Part shown: one piece after another, positions 27,217 through 35,847 of the stretch
Position numbering within the stretch: the first letter of the stretch is position 1
Layout: the number at the start of each line of letters is the position of its first letter
DNA from: Aurantiochytrium sp. KH105
Taxonomy: Eukaryota > Sar > Bigyra > Thraustochytrida > Thraustochytriidae
DNA length: 64,000 nt
Assembly: GCA_003116975.1 (NCBI GenBank)
Contig: BGKB01000123.1
Span: 124,001 to 188,000, forward strand
Direction: 5' to 3'
Translations under genes and position numbers: made by a program
The notes under the pieces: model-generated
Seen by the model: the letters and a program-made list of their open reading frames with translations, nothing else
What the model was told of the DNA's origin: nothing
Databases searched by the model: none

Positions 27217-30200
27217 ATGACCAGATTACTTCCTCACCACATCGCGAAACGAGGCAGGCGAGAGGGGCATGCTCGTGCGCGCGCGCGCGTGCTTACAAGC
27301 GGGCGCGAAAGAGCAGTTCACTTCGCGGAGAGCCGCGGACGCAGAGCGCAAGCGGCGCTCAACATGTTCTTCGTCCAGTTACTTTGCGTGGTTTGGGAGG
27401 AGAGGAGGACCAGACGGAGGAGGACACGCCAAGCGATCAAAGCCATTAAGGAGGGCATCCCCAGACTTGAGTATGTTGCGAACCGCGAGGGAGCTTGCGG
27501 AGACGAGATTGGATCGGTCACTCACACACTCACACGGCTTATTTTGTCGTCATATGTTTGCTCGCTTTCTTGATCAATCAAACGCGCAGACTTTCTCATG
27601 ATGCAATTGGCGCAAAAGGTGCGAAGCGGCTGGCCAAGGTGCTCAAGCATAATGAGACGCTAGAGACACTCTTGTGAGTTTCAGCGACTGAGGTCAGCAA
27701 GAAACTCGGCACAGCAAAACAAGCGAAATGTAGATAGTTGGCTCACGTTTCTCTTTGCGCCAACGGCTCCTTGCAATATCTTTCTGGAATGTGCAGTCTT
27801 GATTTCAATCAAATTGGTGCCAAGGGCGCAGTAGCCCTGGGCGAAGCGCTCAAGCAGAACCAGTCTCTCAAATTTCTCGAGTAAGTTTAAAATTATGCTT
27901 TACGCCAACAAAGGTTGCAGATGCAAACTCACACATCTACCTGATTCTGGGTTTTATTTGGTGTTGCCATTATTTGGCAGACTTCATTGGAACAAAATCG
28001 GCAACGAGGGAGATATGGCACTGGGCGAGATGCTCAAGCGAAACAAGAAGCTGGAACTCTTGAGGTAAGTTGCGGGTAGTTCGAAGTCTAATTTTTTTAC
28101 TTACTCATGCGTCTACTTCTTGGTCGATTCCTCGTTATTCGCCTGCTTGGCTTTTCTCGACGAACGCGCAGTCTCTCTTGGAATGGAATCGGCGTCGATA
28201 GTTGCAAGGCCCTGGCAGATGCACTCGTGGACAATAAGACATTGTTAATTTTTTCGTAAGTTGCAGAGACTGACTGACCCAGATACTGCCTGCCTAAAAT
28301 TGCATGCACGCAAAGTGGCGCGTCTCACTCACGAACCTGCTTCTATGGCTCACCTTGAGTTACTTCTACACCAATTTGGCTTGCTGCTTCTTCTTCGTCG
28401 ATTCTGAAGACTTGATGGGAATCCCATCGGCAATAGAGGCAGCAAGGCGCTGGGCGAGGCGCTCAAGCAGAACAAGACGCTATTAAAATTGTAGTAGGTT
28501 CCAGACAAAGAGGCTGGCAAGGGCGAAGCAATCCGAAGTGGCTCACTCTCGCAACCGCGATTGTTCCTCATTGTTCTTCATTCTGGATGACGAACGCGCA
28601 GTCTTGGCAAAACTCGAATCGGCGATGAGGGCGCTGAGGCGTTGGGCGAGGCACTCAAGCACAACGAGATTCTGTCGATAGTAAAGTACGTTGCCGGAGT
28701 AAAGGCTTGTAAACGACGCAAACAGGATTTGTAAATGACGCAAACAGGATTTGCCTCTGTACTTACTCGCTTCAATTCCAATGCACAGACTTCACACCAA
28801 TAATATCCGCGACGAGGGTGGGAAAGCGCTGGGCGAGGGACTTGCGCAGAACAAGGCGCTGCGGAGGCTGATGTAAGTCACGCGGACTGACAGAGCCAGA
28901 TACCATGGCAGGCGGCAGCAAAACAGAGTGGCCCACTCACATTTATGCCCTCCCTTGCGGCTTGGCTCTGGATTGCTTTCGCTTGTTATCTTCCCATCGA
29001 CGAATGCGCAGTCTTGAAGAGAACGGAATTAGTGACAAGAGCGCAACGGCGATGGGCGAGGCACTCAAGCATAACGAGACACTCGTAGTGTTGAAGTAAG
29101 TTTCAGCCAGTTACTCAATCACTCACTCGCCCACGCACGGAGATTTGCGTCTTACAATGATCGCTCCCTTCTTGTTGACAAATCTTTAGTCTCAGTTACA
29201 ATTTCATCGGCAACGAGGGCGCGAAAGCCCTGGGCGAAGGGCTCAAGAACAATAAGACTCTTCAGACACTTGAGTAAGTTAGAGATTAACTGAAACAAAA
29301 GCAAAACAAAGCAAAGCAAAGTAGAGCAGAGCAAGGTGGCTTACTGACGAATCCGAGACTATCACTTGACGTGTTTGTCCATGTGCTGGAAACCTGCAGC
29401 CTTGACGGCAATAAAATTGGCGACGAGGGCAGTAACGAGCTGGGCGAGGCGCTCAAGCAGAATACGACGCTGATGAGACTTTAGTAAGCTACAGAGCCTT
29501 TAGCTGGCAGCATGGAGCAGGCAGAAGCCTAGCAAACAAAACAAAGGGCAACGCGGTTCACTCACACATGCACGGCCTTGTCTATCATGATGTCGTCTTT
29601 GCTTTTGCTCTTGTCCGCAGTCTTGGTGTCAATCGACTCAGCGACGAGGGCCTGAGGGCGCTAGCTGAAGCGTTCGCGCAAAACAAATCGCTGTTGGATC
29701 TGAAGTAAGTCACAATGGAAAAGGCTGGCAAAGGTGACTTGCAAATCCATGACGAAATAGAGTAAAGTGCTTCACGCACGTACTAAATTTCACGACTTGC
29801 GTCATTCGACTCTGAAAATTGACTTGACCACTCGCCCTCGACAGCTTACATAGAAATCAAATTGGCGACCAGGGCGCAAAGGCCCTGGCTGAGGCGCTAC
29901 AGCAGAATGAAACGTTGCAGAAGCTTTAGTAAGTTACGAAAAGAGAGCAGAGCCAAGCAAACCAAAGCAAACACGAACGGACAACAAGAGTGAAGAAAAG
30001 CGAGCGGTTCACTCACGAACCCGGTGCGATCACTTTACTTGATCTCGAATGGGTTCATCTTGCCTTCTTCTCTCTCGCGCGCACACGTACCTGGAACGAT
30101 GGCATTATCTGATCTGAAATGGGTTGATTTTGCTCTCTCTCTCGCACACACAAACATTCGTACCTGCTCGTTTCTACGGATGCGTAGCCTCAGCCACAAT

Positions 30201-30933
30201 TCAATCAGCACTGAGGGATGCAAGGCCCTAGCCGAGGCGCTCAAGCAGAACAAGACGCTTGAGAAGCTGGAGTAAGTCGCAATCGTTGTTGCTGTCGGAG
30301 AATGAATGCAGAAGCGAAGCAACAATTAGAGTTTCACTCACGCAAATATTCGTGCGGCTTGTCCTGTCGTGTCTCGTGTTGTCGTAAAATGGCGTGCTGT
30401 CTCTCACTTTCAATGATGCGCAGTCTCTATAGGAATCTTATTGGTGATGACGGCGCTAAAGCGTTGGCCGAGGCTCTCAAACAGAACACGACGCTATTGA
30501 GATTGAGGTAAGTTACTACAAGTGAGCCAGATGGAGATTGTGAACGGAAAGGAAGGTAGAGCAAGTGGCTCACCAAAGTGCTCGGCGAGCCTACGACTGT
30601 TGTTTGGCTCGACGTCGTACATTTTTCCTTCATTTTGCTGATATTTTTTCGGTCAACAAATGCGCAGTGTGGAAGAAAACAATTTTGGGCCTGACGGCCG
30701 TGCCGCGCTGACTGAGGCGCTTGAGCAGAATCGAAAGGTTGCTTTGAATTTGCGGTAAGTCACAGTCATCAAGGCTAAGGCTGGGAGGGACTGCAGACAA
30801 GCGGCGTAGAGATGGCTCACTCACAGATGCGGAACCTACGGCTTATCTTGTCCTGTCTTATTTGGAAATTTTGTTTGTTTTTAGTTGGCGAGCAAACACT
30901 AGGTCCCCACGAGCACGTGGATGCGACCCTTGA
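27217..30933 (+). CDS. Leucine-rich-repeat protein (RNI/NLR-type LRRs), 17 exons, one repeat per exon
   Basis: Exons: 27217-27470, 27590-27673, 27797-27880, 27981-28064, 28172-28255, 28410-28493, 28602-28685, 28789-28872, 29012-29095, 29190-29273, 29400-29483, 29621-29704, 29845-29928, 30188-30271, 30424-30507, 30668-30754, 30885-30933. Exons 2-15 are each exactly 84 nt and exon 16 is 87 nt. Every intron is phase 2, with GTAAGT/GTGAGT-like donors and mostly CGCAG/CAG acceptors. Each internal exon encodes one 28-residue repeat of the pattern LxxNxIGDEGAKALGEALKQNKTLxxL, the ribonuclease-inhibitor/NLR-type LRR. The spliced product has about 521 residues from the ATG at 27217; an ATG at 27364 is an alternative (472 residues) and the 5' end is the least certain part. 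The 3' end after the last acceptor is a short Arg-rich tail. No NACHT, kinase, TM or signal peptide is seen. Likely a protein-binding solenoid; the role is unknown. Confidence 0.85.
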
Positions 30934-31242
30934 CATTAGGTATGGCCTAGGCAGCAATAAGATCTGGCGTTAACCTGTTCATGATTACCGTCGAAGGCGA
31001 TGCGGTGCGCTTTGCAGTGGTGCGGTAGCCGGTGATGGTCACCAAGCTTCAGGGTGTCATATCTCGGGAGCGGAAAGAAGCGTTCTCTGCGGCGCGTCTC
31101 GTGGCAGATCTTGCTCCATAGCCCCGCGTCTCACGTAAAGGAAAGCAATCTTAAAGGAACGTGCACCTGCAGTTCAAGTTCGTAACTTGTGTTGAAGGAA
31201 AAACTTGACTCTTTTGTCACGAATAAGGATGATGCGAAGACA
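30934..31242. other. 3' flank of the LRR gene
   Basis: No further 84-nt LRR exon could be found after 30885 in this stretch. A sequence CACCTGCAG ending near 31171 resembles an acceptor, but no fitting LRR follows it. Confidence 0.4.
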
Positions 31243-31611
31243 ATGCAGATGACGAAGATGACACAGGTAGCGCAGATGGCTTACGAGCTCTTGTATGAAG
31301 CAAGAGAGCCTGGTGCAGACCGCACGGACAACGACCTGCGCAGGGATCTGGCAAGAAGATTCCCTCGATTCAAATCGCGAAATTCCGCCGAGTGGTCCAT
31401 GCGAATGTTAGTCTGGCAAGCACGTTGTCTCGGCCTAAGATGCTTTCAAAAAGAAAAGAAAAAAAGAAACGAAACACTTCCTCTTTCCCTGCGCGGAAAG
31501 AAGAAAGCTGAGCGGCGACAAAGAATATGGACAGATGCACTACGCGGACTCGCTTTCAAGACGCTGACGCAAGTGCTCTTGCACAGCAGCTACAGGGTTT
31601 TGCGCCATTGA
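31243..31611 (+). CDS. Weakly supported small ORF
   Basis: From the ATG at 31243, 122 residues with unbiased composition in the first half (VAQMAYELLYEAREPGADRT, then RRFPRFKSRNSAEW) and a Lys/Arg-rich second half. Its 3' end overlaps the end of the SLX9-like gene on the opposite strand. The first ~65 residues look more protein-like than chance, but no family is recognised; it could be an exon of a longer unseen gene or spurious. Confidence 0.3.
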   Translation: MQMTKMTQVAQMAYELLYEAREPGADRTDNDLRRDLARRFPRFKSRNSAEWSMRMLVWQARCLGLRCFQKEKKKRNETLPLSLRGKKKAERRQRIWTDALRGLAFKTLTQVLLHSSYRVLRH

Positions 31612-32145
31612 CGGATGGTTGAGCACCTGCTTAAAAAGTGAGACCTCGGCGAGCTGGATTTGCTTGCGCTCACGGTTGCGGAGTCGCTTGCGGGAAACAG
31701 TTCCGGCATTGCCCTCCTCATCTTCCTCTTGATGGCCGCCTTGCCGCCGGGATTTGTTCTTGCTGCTGCCTGCGCGGGGCTTCAAGGCCTCGATTTCACT
31801 GAGCGAGTTCGAGAGCGCCTCTGACAACGAGCTCACGTTGCCGAGGGCCTCGCCATGGCTACGGACAGCTTTGACCACTTCAAGTTCGCGTTTGGACTCA
31901 CGCAGCTTGTCAAGAAAACGGTCTCGCTTCGTCGCTCTCCTCTTCCGAGCCGCTTCCACGCCCGCTGGCGCCGCGTGGCGCTTGGCGGTGGGCTCCTGCT
32001 TGCCCGCCACCATCTCGACATTCTTTGCGCCAGGGCCTTCGCTGGCAACGACCTTGGCCCGCGCCAGGGACTGCGGCTTGGAGCCTAGAACAAGGTCGGC
32101 GCGCAATGCGCGCCGTACGCCGTCCTTCCTCCGCGCCTTGGGCAT
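31540..32145 (-). CDS. SLX9/FAM207A-like ribosome biogenesis factor
   Basis: Small basic nuclear/nucleolar protein of 201 residues. The C-terminal block (RKQIQLAEVSLFKQVLNHPSM, then NPVAAVQEHLRQRL) matches the pattern of the SLX9 family: a helix, then L-x-HP-x-(F/M), then NP-x-(A)A-(L/V)-x-EHL near the C-terminus. A KRDRFLDKL motif in the middle also fits. Known SLX9 proteins bind pre-40S particles and the pre-rRNA spacer and help 18S maturation and export; that role is carried over from the family. The frame is open to 32403, but the ATG at 32145 (MPKARRKDG, basic) gives the usual family length. Confidence 0.65.
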   Translation of the reverse strand: MPKARRKDGVRRALRADLVLGSKPQSLARAKVVASEGPGAKNVEMVAGKQEPTAKRHAAPAGVEAARKRRATKRDRFLDKLRESKRELEVVKAVRSHGEALGNVSSLSEALSNSLSEIEALKPRAGSSKNKSRRQGGHQEEDEEGNAGTVSRKRLRNRERKQIQLAEVSLFKQVLNHPSMAQNPVAAVQEHLRQRLESESA

Positions 32146-32403
32146 CTTCGCGCGCGCCTTTGCTACTCTGCCGGCGTCTTGCTCGGGGTCTGCGCACCAC
32201 CACTCGCTTGCTGTGTGTGACCTGCCTCTTCTCTCGGGACCGCCTCCGAAGAGAACAAGGGGAAGAGAACGCCCCCGAGGCAAAACATCATGCTCTGCCT
32301 GCGCGGGCGCGACTCCGACTAGATTGCTCTCTTTCTCTCGCTCGATACGAGACCTCTGGTTGACGGTCGCTCTGCAAGCGTAAACCTTTGAGCATGATAC
32401 CAC

Positions 32404-32812
32404 ATCGGACCGTCAAAGAGAAATCTGCGTGCTAGCGGCGGTAGCTTTCGATCTATCATTTTCGCGCAAGTTAAATTGGAACGCTCTCAACACGATGACG
32501 CCATGCCATGCAATGCCATTCCAGTGAGGACAATGTGGAAAGGTAGTGCGACTACAAGTAGAATGTTAAGCAGTTTGTAGAATTCACTGTCAACATTTGC
32601 CGGAATAATCTCTTACGATAGCCCAAAGAACTTTAACATCTTGTCAGATGGAGCGAGGAAAGGAAAAAGAGAAGTTACAGATGAAATGGAACTTTGGGCC
32701 ATCAAGAAATCAAATACTAGCGATTCCCAGCTCATCAGCTGATACAGACGCAAACAAACAAATAAGTGTTCGCGCCCAAGCGGGAAAAGAAGGGGGAAAA
32801 AAGAAAACATCC
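32404..32812. other. Spacer between the SLX9-like and SMG8-like genes
   Basis: AT-richer spacer containing the 5' flank of the SLX9-like gene and the 3' flank of the SMG8-like gene. No feature seen. Confidence 0.5.
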
Positions 32813-35179
32813 TTAGTCTTTCTTTGGGGGCGCGGCAGTGGCAACAGCTTTGAGGAGCCCTGGACGCAGTCGAGCGACAGATACAAGTGTTGAATCAGAA
32901 CGCACTGCGCTCGCCTGCATAATAGGGTGTCCATGAGAGTCGAGGTACACATGCGGGAGACAAAGACAGTACAATCTTCCTGGCGCAAGTTCGATGGGGC
33001 GATGCGTGAAGAGTGCATTGCCAAAGTCTTGAAAGTGAACATGCGCGTGCATGAGCACACGGTGCAACGCCGTGGGTGGCACCCGAACATAAATGCGCTG
33101 CAACTGTAAGAAGGAGTCCTGCGCCACATTATCCGGCGCAATGAACAAGTCGACGTCCTGAAGTGGCCACTGTAAGAGATCGTCCGCCTCACCTTGCCCC
33201 GGTCCTACTGCCGCCATTGCAGCAGCGGCGGCGGCGGCGGCGGCGGCGGCGTTTGGATCTTTGCTCATGACGGATTGCCGACCTGAAACAGGATAAAAGC
33301 GACGATTGCCCGAACTCAGACTCTCGTACTCGAGACCAATAAAAACATCCGTCTCGTTCCAGCGCTCAAGTCGGTCGTATCGTGGCACAAAACCCGTAAA
33401 ATCGAGTCGATCCTGTGGGGGGAAATCAATAGAAGGGCCCAGGTCGTGCAGCATCCACGAACCGCCCCGGCGCACAGGACGTTTCGCAGTTTCCGTAGCG
33501 CCCTTGTCGTCACGCTTGACACCTTCCGTTTTGAGTGTTGCACTTTTCTCGCCATCACTACCACCAATTGCGAGGTCGTGCGTTCGTGCAGCAAGCTCGG
33601 CACAGCACGTGTGACTCGGATATGTGTGATTGAGGAGTCCAGGCAAGAAAGGGTCAGGTCGCTCGATCATTGACCGGCCACATGAGCATGCCATGCGAAT
33701 CGTCGTCTCGCTTGAGCAGGCTCGAATATCAAAGGCCCCTGGCCGCCCCGAGGCGCCTCGGGAAAGATTCTCGCGCAGAAGCCGTACGCAGGGGCGCCCG
33801 GTGAGCGAAATGGCATCGCAAAGTCGGCGATCCGGACCCTTTTCGGCGCTAGTGCTGATCGTGCGCCGTGTCGAGGACAGAACGGCTTGGCCGCGCCAAA
33901 TCCGTTTGCACTGGTCGGTAAGGCGTTTCTCAGCACGTCGGGCCACAGCGCCACGTCCACCCGTAAAGCGTCGTAACTCTCGCACGGCCAGTTCCAAGTG
34001 CGACTCGTGCACCGCCGTGCCGTATCGCGAAGGGAGCCCACGCACATAGGTCTCGAGCGCGAAAGGCATGCCACGGTCCGCCAAGGACCTGCACAGCGCA
34101 TCTTCCGCCCTCGTCGCGGACTCGAGTCGGGCTAGGGATTGAACATCCTTTTTGGAGAGAAGGGAAGACGCGCTCTCACTGCCTGGCACATTGACGCGGC
34201 TTGGCGCAGAGCCCTTGCTGTTACTCGTAGTTTCAGAGTTCTCGTCCGCAGCATTGGTTCGGTTGCCGACATCGAGCGTTGAGACGAGTCCGCTGGTCGC
34301 TGACACTCGAATGACCGATGCAAGAGCAGAAGCGGCCTGAAGCCACTCGTTTCGCGAAAAGGCGTCGACATGAACCTGTTTGACTAAGCGATTCACGCAC
34401 GAACGCAAGCTGGAAATTGCGCAACAACAGTCATTCTTGACGGCGCGACAAAAGGGCGTGCTACTACGTGTTGGGTTTCCAACGAGGCCACACGCTTTGA
34501 GAGTACCCATGACGACGGCTTGCGTGCGCGGGCTCTCGAGTCCAGCGGCAAACGCAAAGACGAGGTACGGCATGCTACGCCCTGGCCAGCCCCGCACCTG
34601 ATCGGGCCGGCTTTTGCGTGGCCCACCATTATTATTGCCGCCTCTGTTCTTGAACTTGCCAGCAACAGCGTCGTCTCCATGCTTGCCTCCCTTGCCACCT
34701 CCAGCACCGGCTGTTGCTACGCCCGATGGGATGCCTGGTGTCGCTGATGATGATACAGTGGTGAAGCGTGGCCGTGCGGCCTTGAGTGTGTTCAGAAGCC
34801 CAAAAGTTGTCAACGAAAGCGCTCGTGGACTTGGTCGAACCCAGATGACTACGTGTGCGCACGAGAACACAAAGAGGAGTCTGCGTAGTGCTTCAAGGTC
34901 GTGCTTGCACTCGGTCGCGAAACCTGCGTTCGCATCGTCTCCAGTCGAGCTCGCTGCGGTGCCTGGGGCGCCGGACACTATCGAGTTGAGCCTCGTTGGA
35001 TCCACTGCCAGCACCAGGTACAGGACACCATCGCAGACCTCTCTTTGCACGTCAGCCTCTTGGGATTCGCTGTCGAGCTCGCGCGAGAAGATCCCACGGC
35101 CACCGGCGGCTTCGTTTGCAGCCTCTGCAGCCGTGCTCCAGCTCGACGCGACCACTGCCACCACGCGCGAGAAGTGCAT
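32813..35179 (-). CDS. SMG8: SMG8-like nonsense-mediated decay factor
   Basis: SMG8 forms a complex with SMG9 that regulates the SMG1 kinase, which phosphorylates UPF1 in nonsense-mediated mRNA decay. The 788-residue ORF shows family blocks in order. An N-terminal region reads VLYLVLAVDP, later RLLFVFSCAHVVIWVRPS. The Cys-rich signature RMACSCGRSMIERPDPF is followed by a CC pair. The C-terminal part contains DFTGFVPRYDRLERW, VFIGLEYESLSSGNRRFYP and LQRIYVRVP. Poly-Ala (from a GCG repeat at 33216-33250) and Gly/Asn-rich inserts are lineage-specific. TAG immediately precedes the ATG at 35179. The family's N-terminal G-like domain seems shortened, so a small upstream exon is possible. Confidence 0.78.
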   Translation of the reverse strand: MHFSRVVAVVASSWSTAAEAANEAAGGRGIFSRELDSESQEADVQREVCDGVLYLVLAVDPTRLNSIVSGAPGTAASSTGDDANAGFATECKHDLEALRRLLFVFSCAHVVIWVRPSPRALSLTTFGLLNTLKAARPRFTTVSSSATPGIPSGVATAGAGGGKGGKHGDDAVAGKFKNRGGNNNGGPRKSRPDQVRGWPGRSMPYLVFAFAAGLESPRTQAVVMGTLKACGLVGNPTRSSTPFCRAVKNDCCCAISSLRSCVNRLVKQVHVDAFSRNEWLQAASALASVIRVSATSGLVSTLDVGNRTNAADENSETTSNSKGSAPSRVNVPGSESASSLLSKKDVQSLARLESATRAEDALCRSLADRGMPFALETYVRGLPSRYGTAVHESHLELAVRELRRFTGGRGAVARRAEKRLTDQCKRIWRGQAVLSSTRRTISTSAEKGPDRRLCDAISLTGRPCVRLLRENLSRGASGRPGAFDIRACSSETTIRMACSCGRSMIERPDPFLPGLLNHTYPSHTCCAELAARTHDLAIGGSDGEKSATLKTEGVKRDDKGATETAKRPVRRGGSWMLHDLGPSIDFPPQDRLDFTGFVPRYDRLERWNETDVFIGLEYESLSSGNRRFYPVSGRQSVMSKDPNAAAAAAAAAAAMAAVGPGQGEADDLLQWPLQDVDLFIAPDNVAQDSFLQLQRIYVRVPPTALHRVLMHAHVHFQDFGNALFTHRPIELAPGRLYCLCLPHVYLDSHGHPIMQASAVRSDSTLVSVARLRPGLLKAVATAAPPKKD

Positions 35180-35847
35180 CTACGAGCACGTCGTCTTCTC
35201 GCAGACGCGGCGCGTAGGAGACGAGCCCGCCCTGCTCTGATAGTCCTTCCGCGCTCCCAAGCAAGCTCGCTCGCCCGCCCGCTTGCGTGCTCGCGCCGGG
35301 TCGCGGCAAGCCCGCCCGCGAGCTTTGCTCGCCCAAATCGCGCGATGCCGCCACCCGCGGCGCCGTCGAGGCTGCCCGGGGCCGGCCGCGCCCCGCCCCG
35401 CGCGCTGCGCTGCGTCCTCCGGCGGCGCCTGCCGGCGGGCGCCTCGCCTCGCGTCGCGCCTCGGGTTCGCGAGTTTGCCGCCGCGGATGGTTTTTGCCGC
35501 AGCCCCGCGCGGATGGTTTTGAACGACGAGGTCCGCGAGCTCGGCCTTGGCGACCCGGAGGAGGAGAAGACGCAGCGCAGACCTGCGACGCCGGAAGGGC
35601 CGGGCGGCGGCCGCGCGCGGTGGCGGGAGGCCGCGACGCGGGAGGCGAGCGCGCCCGCTGTCTGGCGCCGCAGCCGCTGCTCGCGGCACGAGCAGCGAGA
35701 GGGAAGATCGAATCGATTTTTCGACATCGACGACGAGGAGGACGACGACGACGAGGACGACGACGACGAGGAGGAGGAGGATAACGACGCCGAGGACGAC
35801 GAGGAGAGGAGAAGAGCGGACACAGGAACGGAAGGGAGGGGGGAGAC
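35180..35847. promoter_or_regulatory. Divergent promoter region between SMG8-like and COG4 genes
   Basis: This 668-bp GC-rich spacer separates two outward-reading genes. Near its COG4 end lies a GAC/GAG trinucleotide tract (about 35728-35812) that would encode poly-acidic residues in one frame, but that frame does not join COG4. No CGCAAGTG element was found here. Confidence 0.5.
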
